Source of the DNA: Adiantum capillus-veneris | Taxonomy: Eukaryota > Streptophyta > Polypodiopsida > Polypodiales > Pteridaceae | Reading direction: 5' to 3' | Length of the DNA stretch: 64,000 nt | Assembly (NCBI GenBank): GCA_014529385.2 | Contig: CM043952.1 | Span: forward strand, 69,817,370-69,881,369 | Shown: one piece after another, positions 41,627-53,145 of the stretch | How positions within the stretch are numbered: position 1 is the first letter of the stretch | Layout: each line of letters begins with the position of its first letter | The notes under the pieces: generated by a model | Told to the model about the DNA's origin: nothing | The model's database searches: none | The model's input: the letters and a program-made list of their open reading frames with translations, nothing else | Program-made: the position numbers and the translations under genes

Positions 41627-42963
41627 CACTAGAATGGTAACCTAACAAGACATAAAAGTTTTCTTTCGGGGTTTTGGGAAAAACTCCAAAACCATAGTAG
41701 ATCCACTCATTTTGAAAAATCCTTTCATGAGCTTATAGTTCAATAACTACTACATATGGAAAAAATGAGAAACTTGTAACTTTTCTCATCCCTTGGTCAC
41801 TACAAGCCTCCAAAGTTGATGGACCAGTGCATTTTTCCCAAAACAACAATTTCTTACTGTTGATTACATATAAATAAGAGTGGGGATTTTTGTAGGACAT
41901 GAGATAAAATGCCCCGTTAACTTTAGTGGGTTGGTGACCAAAACATATGGTTGCTTTTACCTCACTAATTTTTTTTTGGGCAAAAAAAAGGTACAAAAAA
42001 GTTACATTTTTACCATTCTGCGGACCTATCATCAAAGTTTCTATAGTCACGCTCAATACAGATACTATATACACGTTTTCTTAGTTCCCTTTGGGCCTTT
42101 GGATTCAAAAGGAGCCATGGAGCATGTCAAAAGGATAATGGATCTCTTACAATTGGAACTTTGGGGGCAATAATAAAGTGCTAAATACAACAAACATGAA
42201 AAAACTGGGTTTAGCATTATGACCTCTAGAAACCCATAGAAACTACTCAATATCTAGCCAAGTTTGTAGTCTATGATTAGATATGGTTACTACCTACAAA
42301 ATACACACAATTGGTCTAAGAAAATAGCAATATTGAGAAAGTTATACTTGCTACTCTAAAATGTATCGTATTCTTCAGCAATCAAATAACTCAACCATCA
42401 TCATATACTATGCTATATAGCATATTAGGTCCCCCAAAACTCAAGGAAGATTAGCTTTATGTTATACATTACACTTACACAATAAAAATTGAATCTGGAT
42501 ATCAAGAAAGCCACCAAAAAAATCATAAAAGTGCTAATTTTGACCAAAAAATAGGATTATGCAATTCTTGTAAATTGGTCATAACTTTCAATTTTAACAC
42601 TTAGCTCTCCCTACAAGCATCAAAAACTTGTTGAGAACTATGAAGGCCTAACCTCTAGCCATCTAAGCCTCACAACCATGAATTTTAGAGTGGTATAGTT
42701 GCCAAAAATTGAAAAAAAGCCATAAACAGGACCCGTTTTTTCACACAGTTTAGGTTCCAAAATGTTGTGCAAGAGTAAGGTTAATGGTGAGATTGATACT
42801 CCAAAAAAAATGCTAAGTTTTTTTCAGCTCATAAGGCAACTTTGTGGATATATAGCACCTAGAAATTCATTTTCATACTCTTCAAATAATTCAAGCAAAA
42901 TGGTCACTTAAAAGGACACAAAAGTGTCCAAGGACAGAAAAGTGTCCTATTACCATTCTAGTG
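41627..42963. mobile_element. piggyBac-like non-autonomous element with TTAA flanks
   Basis: Perfect 14-bp terminal inverted repeats CACTAGAATGGTAA and TTACCATTCTAGTG, flanked on both sides by TTAA (41623-41626, 42964-42967), the obligate target of piggyBac transposases. 1337 bp, no coding capacity on either strand; near the right end is a small hairpin (GGACACAAAAGTGTCC). CACTA-type origin was considered, but the 3-bp flanks do not match (TAA, TTA) while TTAA does. Confidence 0.6.
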
Positions 42964-42967
42964 TTAA

Positions 42968-43380
42968 GATTGTATCTTTTAGGACCTAATATTATTGAAG
43001 TAGCTATGAGACTTTTATTTGGCCTGGTCTACTAACACATCTTCAAGATCTGTCATAGCTTAGGGTATTGTTGATATCTTCTAGCTAAACTGGACCACCA
43101 AATGTAACTACAAGCTTTTTGAAAGCCACGAGGTAATGTACTATGTATTGTGGAAATGTATGTGAGTTTTGTATATAATTCAAGAAAAAGATGAGCATGT
43201 CTTTAGTATTTACCCTACTTTTAGTAGAATGTTGTTTCTTGTCCATGTAGGTGTTGTTGCACAATGTTCATACCAAAAAGTAAGGATGAATGCCTAATAA
43301 GTCAATTTGAAAGTAGGAATCTAAAAAATATTGATGGTTGTACTTGCACTTGTTTTTACTCGAGTTTGGGAAGGGACCTC
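42968..43380. other. gene-free stretch, possible copia pol remnant
   Basis: No clear frame until the copia tail near 43430. Probably eroded pol sequence of the same copia element. Confidence 0.4.
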
Positions 43381-43429
43381 AAAGTAATGATACACACATA
43401 GACTCATGCAGATAAAATAATAATTAAAA

Positions 43430-43707
43430 AGCTTCATTGATTCTTAGAAGAGCTTGGATTTAAACAAGACAATTGTGTCTTGCACAATGATAGCCAAAGC
43501 GCTATCCATCTTGAGAAGAATTTAGCCTTTCATTCAAGGACAAAGCACATTGAGATGAGATATTACTTCATACGCACTCTTTTGAAAGAGGGACATCTTA
43601 ATGTAGGAAAGGTGCATACAAGTGAGAATCCTGTAGACATTTTTACAAAGGTGGTCAACAAGGAGAAGTTGAGCTTTTTCTCATCTTCAATTGGAATTCA
43701 AGAATAA
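43430..43707 (+). pseudogene. Ty1/copia RNase H end
   Basis: LHNDSQSAIHLEKNLAFHSR, then TKHIEMRYYFIRTLLKEGHL and KVHTSENPVDIFTKVV are diagnostic of the C-terminal RNase H of plant copia polyproteins. The 43480-43707 part is open; the frame just upstream (HRFLEELGFKQ-like) is weaker. Gag, integrase and RT are missing. It is followed by a typical polypurine-like CCAAGTGGGAGA and an LTR. Confidence 0.85.
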
Positions 43708-43774
43708 GAAGGCAGGATGGAAAGCAGTCAGCTGTCACAGGTTTGGTGTGGAGATCAGTCTCCAAGTGGGAGAT

Positions 43775-44470
43775 TGCTAAGTATGGAGCCTGATTTACCC
43801 CTTGTAATTATTTGTATTAAAAACACACATTTGTAAGGCCCTGGTTATGAGGAGAACCCATCGTGCGTGAAGAAAAATCACTCCTCGAAAACCAAAATCA
43901 CTCGTCGAAAACCAAAATTTTCACGGCCAGTCTTTTGCAAGAACATTTCTTTTGTCGAAATATTATGGCCGGACGGTGGCCAAAAAGTGGCCATAAAAAT
44001 GATCAGTCGGTTGTCCGGTGGCTGGTGGCCGATGGCCGATTTCAAAGGAGGACTTGTCTTCTCAAGGGTGGCCACACATGGGCTGATTGGAGGGTCTGAT
44101 TTGGACTTGTCTACACAAAGGCGACTACACATGGCTGCCTCTGATGAGAGAGTGTAGCCCTTTTGGCCTATAAAAGGAGGCCACTTTTACACACAAGAAT
44201 GGATTGTGAAGCATTGTGGTGCATTGTGAAGTTGATATGAGGTGGTGAGAGTGAAGCAAGGTGGGAGCTTCAAAAGAGTATAATCCCTTTGTAAACTACT
44301 TCTTGTTTTGAAGTACTAAATCCATTGAGTGGCTGCTTTTTCGTGGACATAGCCCACATTGGGTGACCCATGTATATCATGTGTACTCTCTCTCTCTACT
44401 CTATAATTTCTTGTGTGTAGAAATTATCTCTCTCCATTAAGTAATCTACTCAATTATCTACTTAGCTACG
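43775..44470 (+). repeat. copia LTR
   Basis: Begins TGCTAAGTATGGAGCC directly after CCAAGTGGGAGAT. It contains TATAAAAG at 44169-44176 and pyrimidine-rich sequence downstream. The 3' end is not certain; CA at about 44471 is a possible end. Confidence 0.6.
44169..44176 (+). promoter_or_regulatory. TATA box in copia LTR
   Basis: TATAAAAG between GGCC and GAGGCC, in the middle of the LTR. Confidence 0.6.
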
Positions 44471-44482
44471 CATATTTCCTAA

Positions 44483-44830
44483 TAGTTTGATGGTTTGGAG
44501 GTTACAAGCAAGCAAGATTGGGTTGGTTTTCAAGAGAAATTTCTACACAGGTTTCAAAGGGTGGTGTCAGATGGTGAAGCAAATGCAAGGATTAAAGTCC
44601 TACGACAGGATATAGGTAAACATTTTGATGCTTTTGTGGATAAGTTTGAAGAATTCTTGAGAGATTTGATGGTTGTCACCTAAGTGGCCAATGCAAAATT
44701 CTTCAAGTTGAAGAAATTCCTAGCTTGCCTCCATCTGTGTGTTTGAGAGAAGGTTGATTATATTGAAGAGACGAGAAGCTATGCTGAGGCAATTAGAGTT
44801 GCCAAGGTGAAGAGAAAGAAAATGAAAAGA
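44483..44830 (+). pseudogene. gag relic
   Basis: WVGFQEKFLHRFQRVVSDGE and KVLRQDIGKHFDAFVDKFEE resemble the Retrotrans_gag core (W..F...F..RF, then LRQ...). A stop at 44681-44683 is followed by more frame (NAKFFKLKKFLACLHLC). Beyond 44830 only duplicated debris remains. The element family is not clear. Confidence 0.5.
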
Positions 44831-44945
44831 AAGATGGAGTTTAGCTTGCTAAAGCCTACATATTATGTGCCTATGTTGGCAACAAGATGTTCAATGGACC
44901 AGTTGTGGATGATGCTAGTGATGTGAATTGTGTAGCCTGTTAGGA

Positions 44946-45125
44946 CAAGGCTTATAATTGACTATGTTCCTTGGGAATTATTTTTTGGCCAGGGGGCATC
45001 CGAATTGGGATAATTCAGATGGCAAATCAAGGTGGTGGGGCAAGGCCTATGATTGACTATGTTCCTTGGGAATTATTTTTGGCTAGGGGGCCTCCAAATT
45101 GGGATAATTGGGATGTAAAATCAAG
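44946..45125. repeat. ~95-bp tandem duplication
   Basis: Copies with TTGACTATGTTCCTTGGGAA and GGGATAATT start at about 44947 and 45042; diverged by several substitutions. Confidence 0.8.
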
Positions 45126-45235
45126 ATGTTCAAAATGTGAGTAATGTGCCCTAGAATGTAGTGTTCAAGATGCTCTAGAAGCCTGTATAGACGGCTCGTC
45201 AAACAGGGGTTCGGTGTGAAAGATATGCTAGTTCA

Positions 45236-45519
45236 AAGTTGGAAGGCCTTGCAAATCCTCGACAGATAGGGTAGGTATGGACAAGTAACCCAAGATGGAA
45301 TGGGCAAGTAGGCATGAAGTGCTTGAGTTGTGGAGCATGTCGCTCTTTTTGGATTATCAATCAGGTCTCAAATAAGGAAGTTGGAAGGCCTTGCAAATCC
45401 TCGAAAGATAGGGTAGGTATGGACAAGTAACCCAAGATAGAATGGGCAAGTAGGCATGAAGTGCTTGAGTTGTGGAGCATGCCGCTCTTTTTAGATTATC
45501 AATCAGGTCTCAAATAAGC
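45236..45519. repeat. 142-bp tandem duplication
   Basis: AAGTTGGAAGGCCTTGCAAA begins at 45236 and 45378; the copies are almost identical. Each encodes an imperfect cysteine-containing KCLSCGAC-like segment, perhaps from the nucleocapsid part of the gag relic. Confidence 0.9.
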
Positions 45520-46323
45520 AAGTTATGGCATGTGAATATTTATCAGGGATCAGGTGAGTGCAAACTGACCCCCTCGATAGGCATAATGATAGGGATTCTT
45601 TTGAGCTTGCTAGGGTTCTTGAAGGTTGCATGCAATGTGTGGAGTTAGCCAAAAACTATGACTCGTCAAACGGAGTCATGGTCACTACAATGCACCCACT
45701 TCAAGTTGACAGACAATCGCAACATGGGCGAAATCGATTTTTCCCCCAGTTTTGTGGTTGACAGTTCAAGGGTGTGAAGTGGTCGGAATGCGGCAAAGTT
45801 CTCAAGGGTTTGAAGCTGGCAGGGGAGTAACTTGATGAGATGGGTGCTTGGGGAACCCGGGCAGGGGGTAACTTGATGAGATGGGTATTTGGGGAACTCG
45901 GGGAAAATGGTGGTTGGACTTGCATAAAGTTAAGGGTGGCTGAAGGTTCTTTATAAGCAAAAGGTGGGCCCCAAGTGCTAAGGGGAAATAAAAGCTTGAA
46001 GGGAAAGTTACAAAGAGCTGTAGCTCCTAGAGATAATTATTTTAGAAAAGTGAAAGAAAAGCCTAGAAAAAGAGGGGAGCAGAAGAGGGGGTTTTTGGAT
46101 GTCTAAAAGAAGCCTTAGAGAAGTGTTGGGTTAGGCATACTTTCAATGTTTTCAGTAGTGATGATTGACACTTACCTTAAATGTTATTTTGGTTTTAAAA
46201 TATTAAATAGATAATTTTATTTCACCTTTCATTTCACTTCTTCACATGGCCTGACTTCTCTTGCATTGTGTTCTTTTAGAATGATAAAGTGAAGAGTTAC
46301 CTTGCATAATTATAGTAAGTTCT

Positions 46324-46330
<7 letters not shown>
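45520..46330. other. gene-free stretch
   Basis: A 41-bp imperfect minisatellite (GTAACTTGATGAGATGGGT at about 45827 and 45868) and purine-rich sequence. No gene recognised. Confidence 0.5.
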
Positions 46331-46333
<3 letters not shown>

Positions 46334-46414
<81 letters not shown>

Positions 46415-46420
46415 CATATA
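46334..46420. repeat. (AC)n(AT)n microsatellite
   Basis: About 34 AC units followed by a short AT tract. Confidence 0.95.
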
Positions 46421-47380
46421 CACACAATATAAATAAGTAAATACATAATATATGCTAATGAGTTCTTTTTATTATATATGTAAATTTATTTATTTATTAT
46501 CTATTTACACACACACACAAATAAATAAATAAATATGTTAATAAGCAAACCATGGTAAAGAGAAGAAAAACCGGTGCAATGATGTGAAAACTTAGTTCAA
46601 AAATTCTACAAAATTTAAAAAATCTTCTAGTATTTTTGGTTTGCTTCTTTACGAGGAGGACATTCGATCCCTTATTAAAAGGCACATTTCCCAACACTAA
46701 TTCACCTTATATTATTCTAGTTAAACTCAACCTAATGATTTAATCACTTTCTTACTGTTTTAGAAAGACATAGTGACCCTTTCACTTGTTTCTTCTCTTT
46801 GAGGACGAAGGGAATTGAGAAGGGAAAAAGAGAAAAGCTTCCTACCAACAGTGGAAGCTGGCACACAATGATAAAGCATCGTCCGTGAAGAAGCTCAAAA
46901 GAGAAGTGGCCACTTCAAGGAGGAGGTCGCAAAGAGGTTTGCGAGGCGGCACGTCTCCAACTAGAAGGCCGTGAGAGAGAGGAGCGTCATAGACGAGTTC
47001 GGATGGGGATTGGAAAGTAAGCATGCCATCAGAAGAGGTTTGTGTGCTAATGGATTTGAAGCCAGTCAAGAGGGTATAGCATCGTGAAGCGTCTCGGAAG
47101 GGCGAGCGTCTTGTAGAAGAGGGATCCAACGAGGGTTTCCAAGAGGAGGAGCTGCTATATGGCAAAGCCAACATGGGATTTCTTGGCGAGGTGTGTGTTG
47201 ATGGATTTGAGTGGAAAGGGAGGTGTGTGTCCCTCTGTATGAAGCGATGATGACCATGGTGTAGCCTAGAATACGGTTTGTGGAGTATTTACATGGTGTT
47301 TTTCTTTGAACGAGAAGCTATTGTGAACGGGATGGAAACACACACAACGTCTCTATAATCACCCGACACACACTCTTGGG
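46421..47380. other. gene-free stretch
   Basis: AT-rich, then a GC-richer part (46800-47270) with an open minus frame of 110 codons that lacks any known domain and has a composition more like the reverse of a purine-rich repeat than a protein. Confidence 0.4.
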
Positions 47381-47700
47381 ATGATACACACACACTATGG
47401 GGCACCACTCAGCTTACACAACCCACCTAGCCGAGACAGGGAACACACCGATGGAGTGAGAGGAAAGAGACTATCCATTTTTCCACTCCACAAAGAGACA
47501 CACACACACACACCCCCAAAAAACTCAGCTCAAAAGAGGAGAATTTCTTATGTTTACACACACACACACACACACACACTATGGGGCACCACTCGGCTTA
47601 CACAACCCACCTAGCCGAGACAGGAACACACCGATGGAGTGAGAGGAAAGAGACTATCCATTTGCCCACTCCACAAAGAGACACACACACACACACACCC
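47375..47700 (-). repeat. LTR-like ~190-bp tandem duplication
   Basis: Two copies of ATGGGGCACCACTC.GCTTAC, CACCTAGCCGAGACAGG, GAGAGGAAAGAGACTATCC and an AC tract start at about 47397 and 47581. Read on the minus strand each has CTCGGCTAG...GCTGAGTGGTGCCCC, the same stem plus GGTGCCCC arrangement found in the LTRs of A, B and C. It may be a remnant of a related LTR. Confidence 0.6.
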
Positions 47701-47865
47701 AAAAAACTTAGCTCAAAAGAGGAGAATTTATTATGTTTAGATACAATTGATCTTGGGCCAACACGAATGGGGCAAATAGCTCACACAATATGGGTAAAGT
47801 ATGCCAGATACAATCACAAATTGGAGCAAAGGCTTCGCTCATAGGAGAAACTTCGCTCATAGAGG

Positions 47866-49032
47866 CTTCGCATCAAAATGATTATCGAGTCGATTGTCAT
47901 ACCTTAGCACAAGATCTCCTTCATTGATGCCTTTGTACTTTAGTTTCTTGTCGAGCTTCTCCTTCGCCTACGTAGCTTTCCTCTTGTAGCACTCATATGC
48001 TGTTTCTCTTTTACACTCAAGCTCAGCTAAGGTAATAAGTCGATCCATCCATGCTTCTTGATCATCTTGTGCCGCTTTTCCATGAAGTCGCATTGTTGGA
48101 ATGTTGAGCTCAATTGGTTGTAAAGCCTCTTGACCATAGACCAAGTGAAATGGTGTGAACTCCGTGGCTTCCCTATATGTGGTTCGATACGCCCACAAGG
48201 CACCATCCAAGAAGTCATTCCACAACTTTGTCTTGTTTTTCACCATCTTTCTAATGATGCCTGCAATGACACCATTAGCTTTTTCTACCAAACCATTTGA
48301 TTGGGGATAGTAGGGTGTACTATGACGATGTAGAATGTGAAGTTATTCACAGACTTCTGTGAGCAAGCCCTTTCTAAACCCTGGACCATTATCAGAAACA
48401 ATCTCCAAAGGTGTGCCAAATCTACAACAAATGTGAGTGTAGACAAATTTGCTCACTGTCCTCTCATTTACTCTTGCCACACTTTGAGCTTCTACCCATC
48501 TCGTCATGTATTCTATGGCCACCAAGATATACGATTTCCCATTTTTAGTCCTAGGCAATGGACCCATAGCATCAATGCCCCATTTTTCAAATGGACCATT
48601 TGCAAGGACTAACTGACGTGGACCATGTAACAGATGCTTGTTTCCATTAATCTGACAATTGTGACAGCTTTTACACCAATGTTGAACATCAATGTGCAAG
48701 CTTGGCCAAACATATCCGAAAAGAAAAATCTTTTTTGCAGTGAATTCTTGTGCAAAATGACCACCAAACGCTTCCTCATGCAAACCTTTTAGAATGGTTT
48801 GGATTTCCTCAATAGTTGGTACTCTTCTGCACACTTGATCCTTCCATATTTGGTAGAGGGATCCCTCTAGGAAGAGATACGTGCTTGCCTTCTTCATGAG
48901 TCTCCTCTTCTGAGCCTTCGTGAAGTCTTGTGGAAACTCACCCTCCAAAATGTAGCTAATAATGGGAGTCAATGACTCCAATGCTTGGTATCTAGGTTGC
49001 TTGACAGTTGCTGCCACCATGATGACCTGCAC
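47866..49032 (-). pseudogene. element C integrase
   Basis: Linker FPQDFTKAQKRRLMKKAST; zinc region H-x4-H then HWCKSCHNCQ; catalytic D in KWGIDAMGPLPR, D in IVSDNGPGFRKG and E in NGLVEKANG, with a TAA (48343-48345) between the last two. A further TAG lies at 47968-47970, after which GINEGDLVLRYDNRLDNHFD runs to the truncation. Confidence 0.85.
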
Positions 49033-49059
49033 TTCTTTCTCAACACATGTAACTACTTG

Positions 49060-51147
49060 CTATGCAAGTAAATCGGCATCTTCATTCTGTTTCCTAGGAA
49101 TATGATATAGTTGCACTTCTTCAAATTGATTAAGCAATCTACAAATGGCATGAACTTTTGTCCTTAGGCTTTCATTCTTGCATGCCCAAATGCCTAAAAT
49201 TTGCTTCACGATGAGAAGTGCATCCCCTTTTACCATGAGACATTGTATACCTTGGCCAATGCATATCTTTAAACCATGAAGTAGTGTGTCGTATTCTGCT
49301 TCATTGTTGCTAGTTGAACCTGGTAGATTGACCTTCTCTTTCATGACCACCTCTCCACTTGGGTTGAGCAATACTAGCCCTCCCCCTGCTTTTCCTGTGG
49401 CTTGTCGAAAAGCTACATCAAAGAACAAGGTAAAAGCATTAGAAATACTTTTAGGTGGTGGCAATGGTAGGGTCTTTACCTTAGGCACCTTAATTTCCTT
49501 CTCATGTACCTTATAAGTTAGAATCCCTGCCAATTGTGCATGCACACTATCTTCTACCTTGAAAGAGTATTTAAACTCTTGCAACTCCATAATCCACTTC
49601 GAGATCCTAGTACTAAGATTCATTTGAGATGACACCCAAGGGAACAATTTTTTTGCAGTGAGGATTACAAAAGGTTTTGGTAGCAAGTAGGATCTAAACT
49701 TTCTCACTGCAAACATGAGAGAAAGCATCATGAGTTCTACCTCCGTATACCCTCTCTCTAAAGCATTCATGACCCTACTAGCAAAGTAGATGGGTTGCAT
49801 CCTGGTACTGTGGGGATCTTGTTGTAATAAAATTGCACCAATCATTTCCTTTCGAACACTAGAGCTAACAAAGAATGTGTATTCCCAACAAGGAGGCATG
49901 AGTGTTGGTAGCTTTGACAAAATGACTTTAATATTATAAAAATACTCTTCAAGATCATCAGACCATGCAAATTCTACTTGTTGTGTCAAATTTTGCAAAG
50001 GGTGAAGTAACTCCGAGGCTAAGTGAATGAAGCGTGACATATACTTCACCTTTTGAATGAATGAGATGACCTCTTTGAGATTCTTGGGTGATGGGAGCTC
50101 AATAAGAGCCTTTGCCTTTGAAGGATCCACCTCAATGCCTTTATAAGAAACCTTGTGACCAAGCAAGATCACTTCATCCTCACCTATGTGACACTTGTCG
50201 GGGTTGAGTTGACCTCCCATGTCGTAGAGATTATTTAAACCTTCTTCTACCCTTTGTAGATGCAATGATTTTGATCTATAAATGCAGAAATCATCAATGA
50301 ACACCCTGATTGACTTTCCAAAGAATGCTTGAAACACCATGTTCATGAAACGTTGGAAAGTTGCAGGAGAATTTGTCAGGCCAAATGGCATAACTCTAAA
50401 AGCATAACAACCCCAAGGAGTGATGAAGGTTGTTTTTAATTGATCTTCCAATGTGATACCTATTTGAAAGTAACCTAAGTAGCCATCACACATAGTGTAC
50501 TTCTCATGACCAGCTACCTCATTTAGTATCTCATCTTGAAATGGGAGGGGAAAGTGATCTCTTTTTGTTGCCTCATTGAGTGGACGGTAATCCACACACA
50601 CCCTCCACTTGCCCTTTTTCTTAGGAGTGACAACAACGGGAGAGACCCACTCTGAATTCTCCATTGGATAAATGAAACCTGCTGCTAGATGCTTTCTTAC
50701 CTCCTTGAGTAAAGCCTGCTCCTTGATGACTCCTGGCCTTCGTAGCTTCTGAGCCTTAGGTGTGGCCTCTGGCTTTAACTCAATTTTGTGTTGAACAACA
50801 TCTACTCCACGCACATCGGTGTAGTCTTTAGCAAAAAGCCTAGGAAATTTCCTTAGCACACATTTGAACTCCTGTCTTTCGTCCTTTGTAAGTGTTGTAG
50901 ACAACATAACTTCTAACGTTCCTTCATCTTGCACATTTTCGTTCTCTTGGGAACCTACCTCTTCCAAACCTGGGCAAGAGGTCTCTTGGTTGTTTGGATT
51001 AAACCTTACCCCCATGACTTCGATGGAAGAATCCTTTTCAGTAATGCTGCCGCTACTTTCTCCTTCTGAAGTGCTATCGGTCCAGTCTTCCTCCGTCTCA
51101 CTTTGAGATGATTCTTCATGGAGCTCCTCTTGGCGTTGATCCTTCAT
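49060..51147 (-). CDS. element C RT and dual RNase H (open, 695 codons)
   Basis: The longest clean coding block in the window. An acidic N-terminal part, then LKEVRKHLAAGFIYPMENSE, CVDYRPLNEATKRDHFPLPF, MPFGLTNSPATFQRF and the RT catalytic VFIDDFCIY. A degenerate Ty3 RNase H (FFVSSSVRKEMIGAILL) follows, lacking the usual first Asp, then a second RNase H with FFDVA, NNEAEY, KGDALL and EDADLLA, keeping all four acidic residues. The block ends at a stop where A continues in frame. Loss of the first RNase H active site with retention of the second is seen in A as well. Confidence 0.88.
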   Translation of the reverse strand: MKDQRQEELHEESSQSETEEDWTDSTSEGESSGSITEKDSSIEVMGVRFNPNNQETSCPGLEEVGSQENENVQDEGTLEVMLSTTLTKDERQEFKCVLRKFPRLFAKDYTDVRGVDVVQHKIELKPEATPKAQKLRRPGVIKEQALLKEVRKHLAAGFIYPMENSEWVSPVVVTPKKKGKWRVCVDYRPLNEATKRDHFPLPFQDEILNEVAGHEKYTMCDGYLGYFQIGITLEDQLKTTFITPWGCYAFRVMPFGLTNSPATFQRFMNMVFQAFFGKSIRVFIDDFCIYRSKSLHLQRVEEGLNNLYDMGGQLNPDKCHIGEDEVILLGHKVSYKGIEVDPSKAKALIELPSPKNLKEVISFIQKVKYMSRFIHLASELLHPLQNLTQQVEFAWSDDLEEYFYNIKVILSKLPTLMPPCWEYTFFVSSSVRKEMIGAILLQQDPHSTRMQPIYFASRVMNALERGYTEVELMMLSLMFAVRKFRSYLLPKPFVILTAKKLFPWVSSQMNLSTRISKWIMELQEFKYSFKVEDSVHAQLAGILTYKVHEKEIKVPKVKTLPLPPPKSISNAFTLFFDVAFRQATGKAGGGLVLLNPSGEVVMKEKVNLPGSTSNNEAEYDTLLHGLKICIGQGIQCLMVKGDALLIVKQILGIWACKNESLRTKVHAICRLLNQFEEVQLYHIPRKQNEDADLLA

Positions 51148-51198
51148 GTCAAAGACAACCTTCTTATGATTGTCATTCTTGCAAATTAGCTTTCCACT

Positions 51199-51699
51199 CT
51201 ACCAATCCTGCAAAGCTCGCATTTTCATTAGCCATGGTCTCCCTAGAATAAATGGGTAACCATTTCCTTTGGTAGACATGACATAGAAATCCACTGCCTT
51301 CTTAATGCCAAAGGCCTCCACAAAGAAATTTTTACAAATGCCTACACACCTAGCCTTGCTATTGTTTGCCATTTTGACTTTAATTTCAGGTGTCTCATGG
51401 ATGTGCATGCCTAGTCTTTGCATGAGTCCTTCTGTCATGATGCAAATTTGTGCACCCCCATCCACTAGACCTTTCCTAACCAATCTTCCTTTGATGTAGA
51501 AATCTAGCACAGGTGTAATATCCTCATTCATTTTAGCATGTGCAATTTTTATAAAAGGAACACTCTCTTTTATCTTTCTCCTAGTGCTAACTGCCTTCGT
51601 TAAATCCCTCGTAGCTTGTGGGCATAATGCAAGAAACTGAGGCCATGAGATATCAGGACCCGTACCTCTCATGTCTTCCAATAGGTTGTATGGAGCCAT
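51199..51699 (-). CDS. element C protease
   Basis: The frame of gag-pol, open for 167 codons. Active site KGLVDGGAQICIMTEG, second signature ILGRPWLMKMRAL. Gly replaces the usual Ser/Thr after the catalytic Asp, as in A and D. It is preceded by a lysine/arginine-rich linker and ended by TAG at 51199-51201. Confidence 0.85.
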   Translation of the reverse strand: MAPYNLLEDMRGTGPDISWPQFLALCPQATRDLTKAVSTRRKIKESVPFIKIAHAKMNEDITPVLDFYIKGRLVRKGLVDGGAQICIMTEGLMQRLGMHIHETPEIKVKMANNSKARCVGICKNFFVEAFGIKKAVDFYVMSTKGNGYPFILGRPWLMKMRALQDW

Positions 51700-51831
51700 A
51701 CCATGTCCAAGAGGGAAGTCTTGGAGATTGATACGACGTCGAGTCCTCTTAGCTTCCTTGGTCTCCTTTGCCTTCTTGCCTCGTCCATGGTCACTCTGTG
51801 ATGTGACACCTTCTTTCTCTTTACCTTTTCC

Positions 51832-53124
51832 TCAGCCACGCTTAATGCTATTTGCTTCCATGTCAACCTCATTTGAGTTTTCACCTCTACCACATGCACA
51901 TTTGGATCTGGCAAAGGTGGAACTCCTTCTACCCCTTGTGTGGTCTTTATAGAAGCCTTGGTTGTTGACCAGTTCCTTCACTGCATTCATCACTGGGTAA
52001 TTCAAGTTAGGTCTCCCTGGCTCCCCACGAGGCCAAGGACAATTATACATCCCATGTCCAGACTCTCCGCAATTCCAACATTGCAAGACTCTCCTAGGTC
52101 GTGGATCTCGCTCTTCAGACTTCTTTGCTTGTCCCTTTGGACCTACAGCTTGTGCAAGATGAATTGACAAGCTTCTTAAAGATTCATTTAACTTCTCAAT
52201 CACTTCCGCCATTACCTCAGGAAGCTCCCTATATGTTGATGCTTGTGACTTACCTTTGGGTCAAAGAACGTCTATTGGAACCTCTCCCCTTAGGCACTTG
52301 AGTTTTCTATATTTCTGAGCAGCCCTAGTTTCAGCTACATCAAAGGTAGCAGGTGCACCCGCCTCAACTTTTATCTTAAGGTCAGGAAAGAGTCCGGCTA
52401 TGAACCTCTCCTTCTTTAGGAACTCTGCACCATCACCAGGGTTAGCAGCATTTCTCACCCATACAGCCCAAAGACGTAGAAACTCTTGCTTGTACAAGTA
52501 GTAGTCATCTAGGTCTTTTTGCTTATGAGAAACAATGTCTTGCCATAGTTTTTGAGTGTTTTGGGGATCGAAGAAGTATTTCTTGAAATGATTCACAACT
52601 TCCGTGTAATTCCCTTTAACTTCCTCAGGCAACGAGGCAAACAAAGTGCTAGCATCTTTCCTAAGGACCACTTCAAACATCTCTATGCGTTCTTGATCAG
52701 TTACTATCCTCTTGATTCGACAAGACATCTTGAAATTTGCTAAAAATAATTTTGCATCCTCTCCAGGCTCTCCAAAGAAAAGAGGATATCCAGACATTTG
52801 GCGTTGAGCCTCCATTGAATCAGTTTTAAGGTGACAACACGTTTTTGTTTGTTTGTTTTTTTTAAAAAGATTTACACAGTAATATTTTCTAAATTGCAAT
52901 CTATTCTGCATCAAAATAAAAATATTCACATCAAATGACCTATGATAATCAACAAGAGGCAGGATGACCGGGTTTGGTGATGCCAAAATTTCTCCTACTC
53001 TTTGGGAACCAAACATGAACACCATATAATGTTGAAAGTGGAACTTCCTACTAATTGCAACGTTTATTCTAATGTGTGGAGTGAAATGGAAGGGGAAAAC
53101 CTCTATTCCTGGGCCATTATCCAT
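51832..53124 (-). pseudogene. element C gag with fused leader ORF-c
   Basis: The N-terminal ~70 residues are an ORF-c homologue (ISRKFHFQHYMVFMFG, EILASPNPVILPLVDYHRSF, VNIFILM) running in frame into gag (MEAQRQMSGYPLFFGEPGED). The capsid region has TLFASLPEEVKGNY, VVNHFKKYFFDPQNTQKLW and EFLRLWAVWVRN. A TGA at 52261-52263 precedes the knuckle CWNCGESGHGMYNC; a TGA at 51832-51834 follows. The real gag start may be the internal Met at MEAQRQMSG; the fusion could reflect loss of a stop in ORF-c. Confidence 0.8.
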
Positions 53125-53145
53125 GGTCTAAGCATGACCTAATGC

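Noticed and set aside
41627-42963. CACTA classification of the element with CACTAG ends
   Set aside because: Three-base flanks differ (TAA and TTA) while TTAA is identical on both sides; subterminal repeats are absent. It is kept as piggyBac-like.
46842-47174. 110-codon minus ORF in GC-richer sequence
   Set aside because: Ser/Leu/Pro-rich, no domain, no homologous copy in the window; not enough to call a gene.
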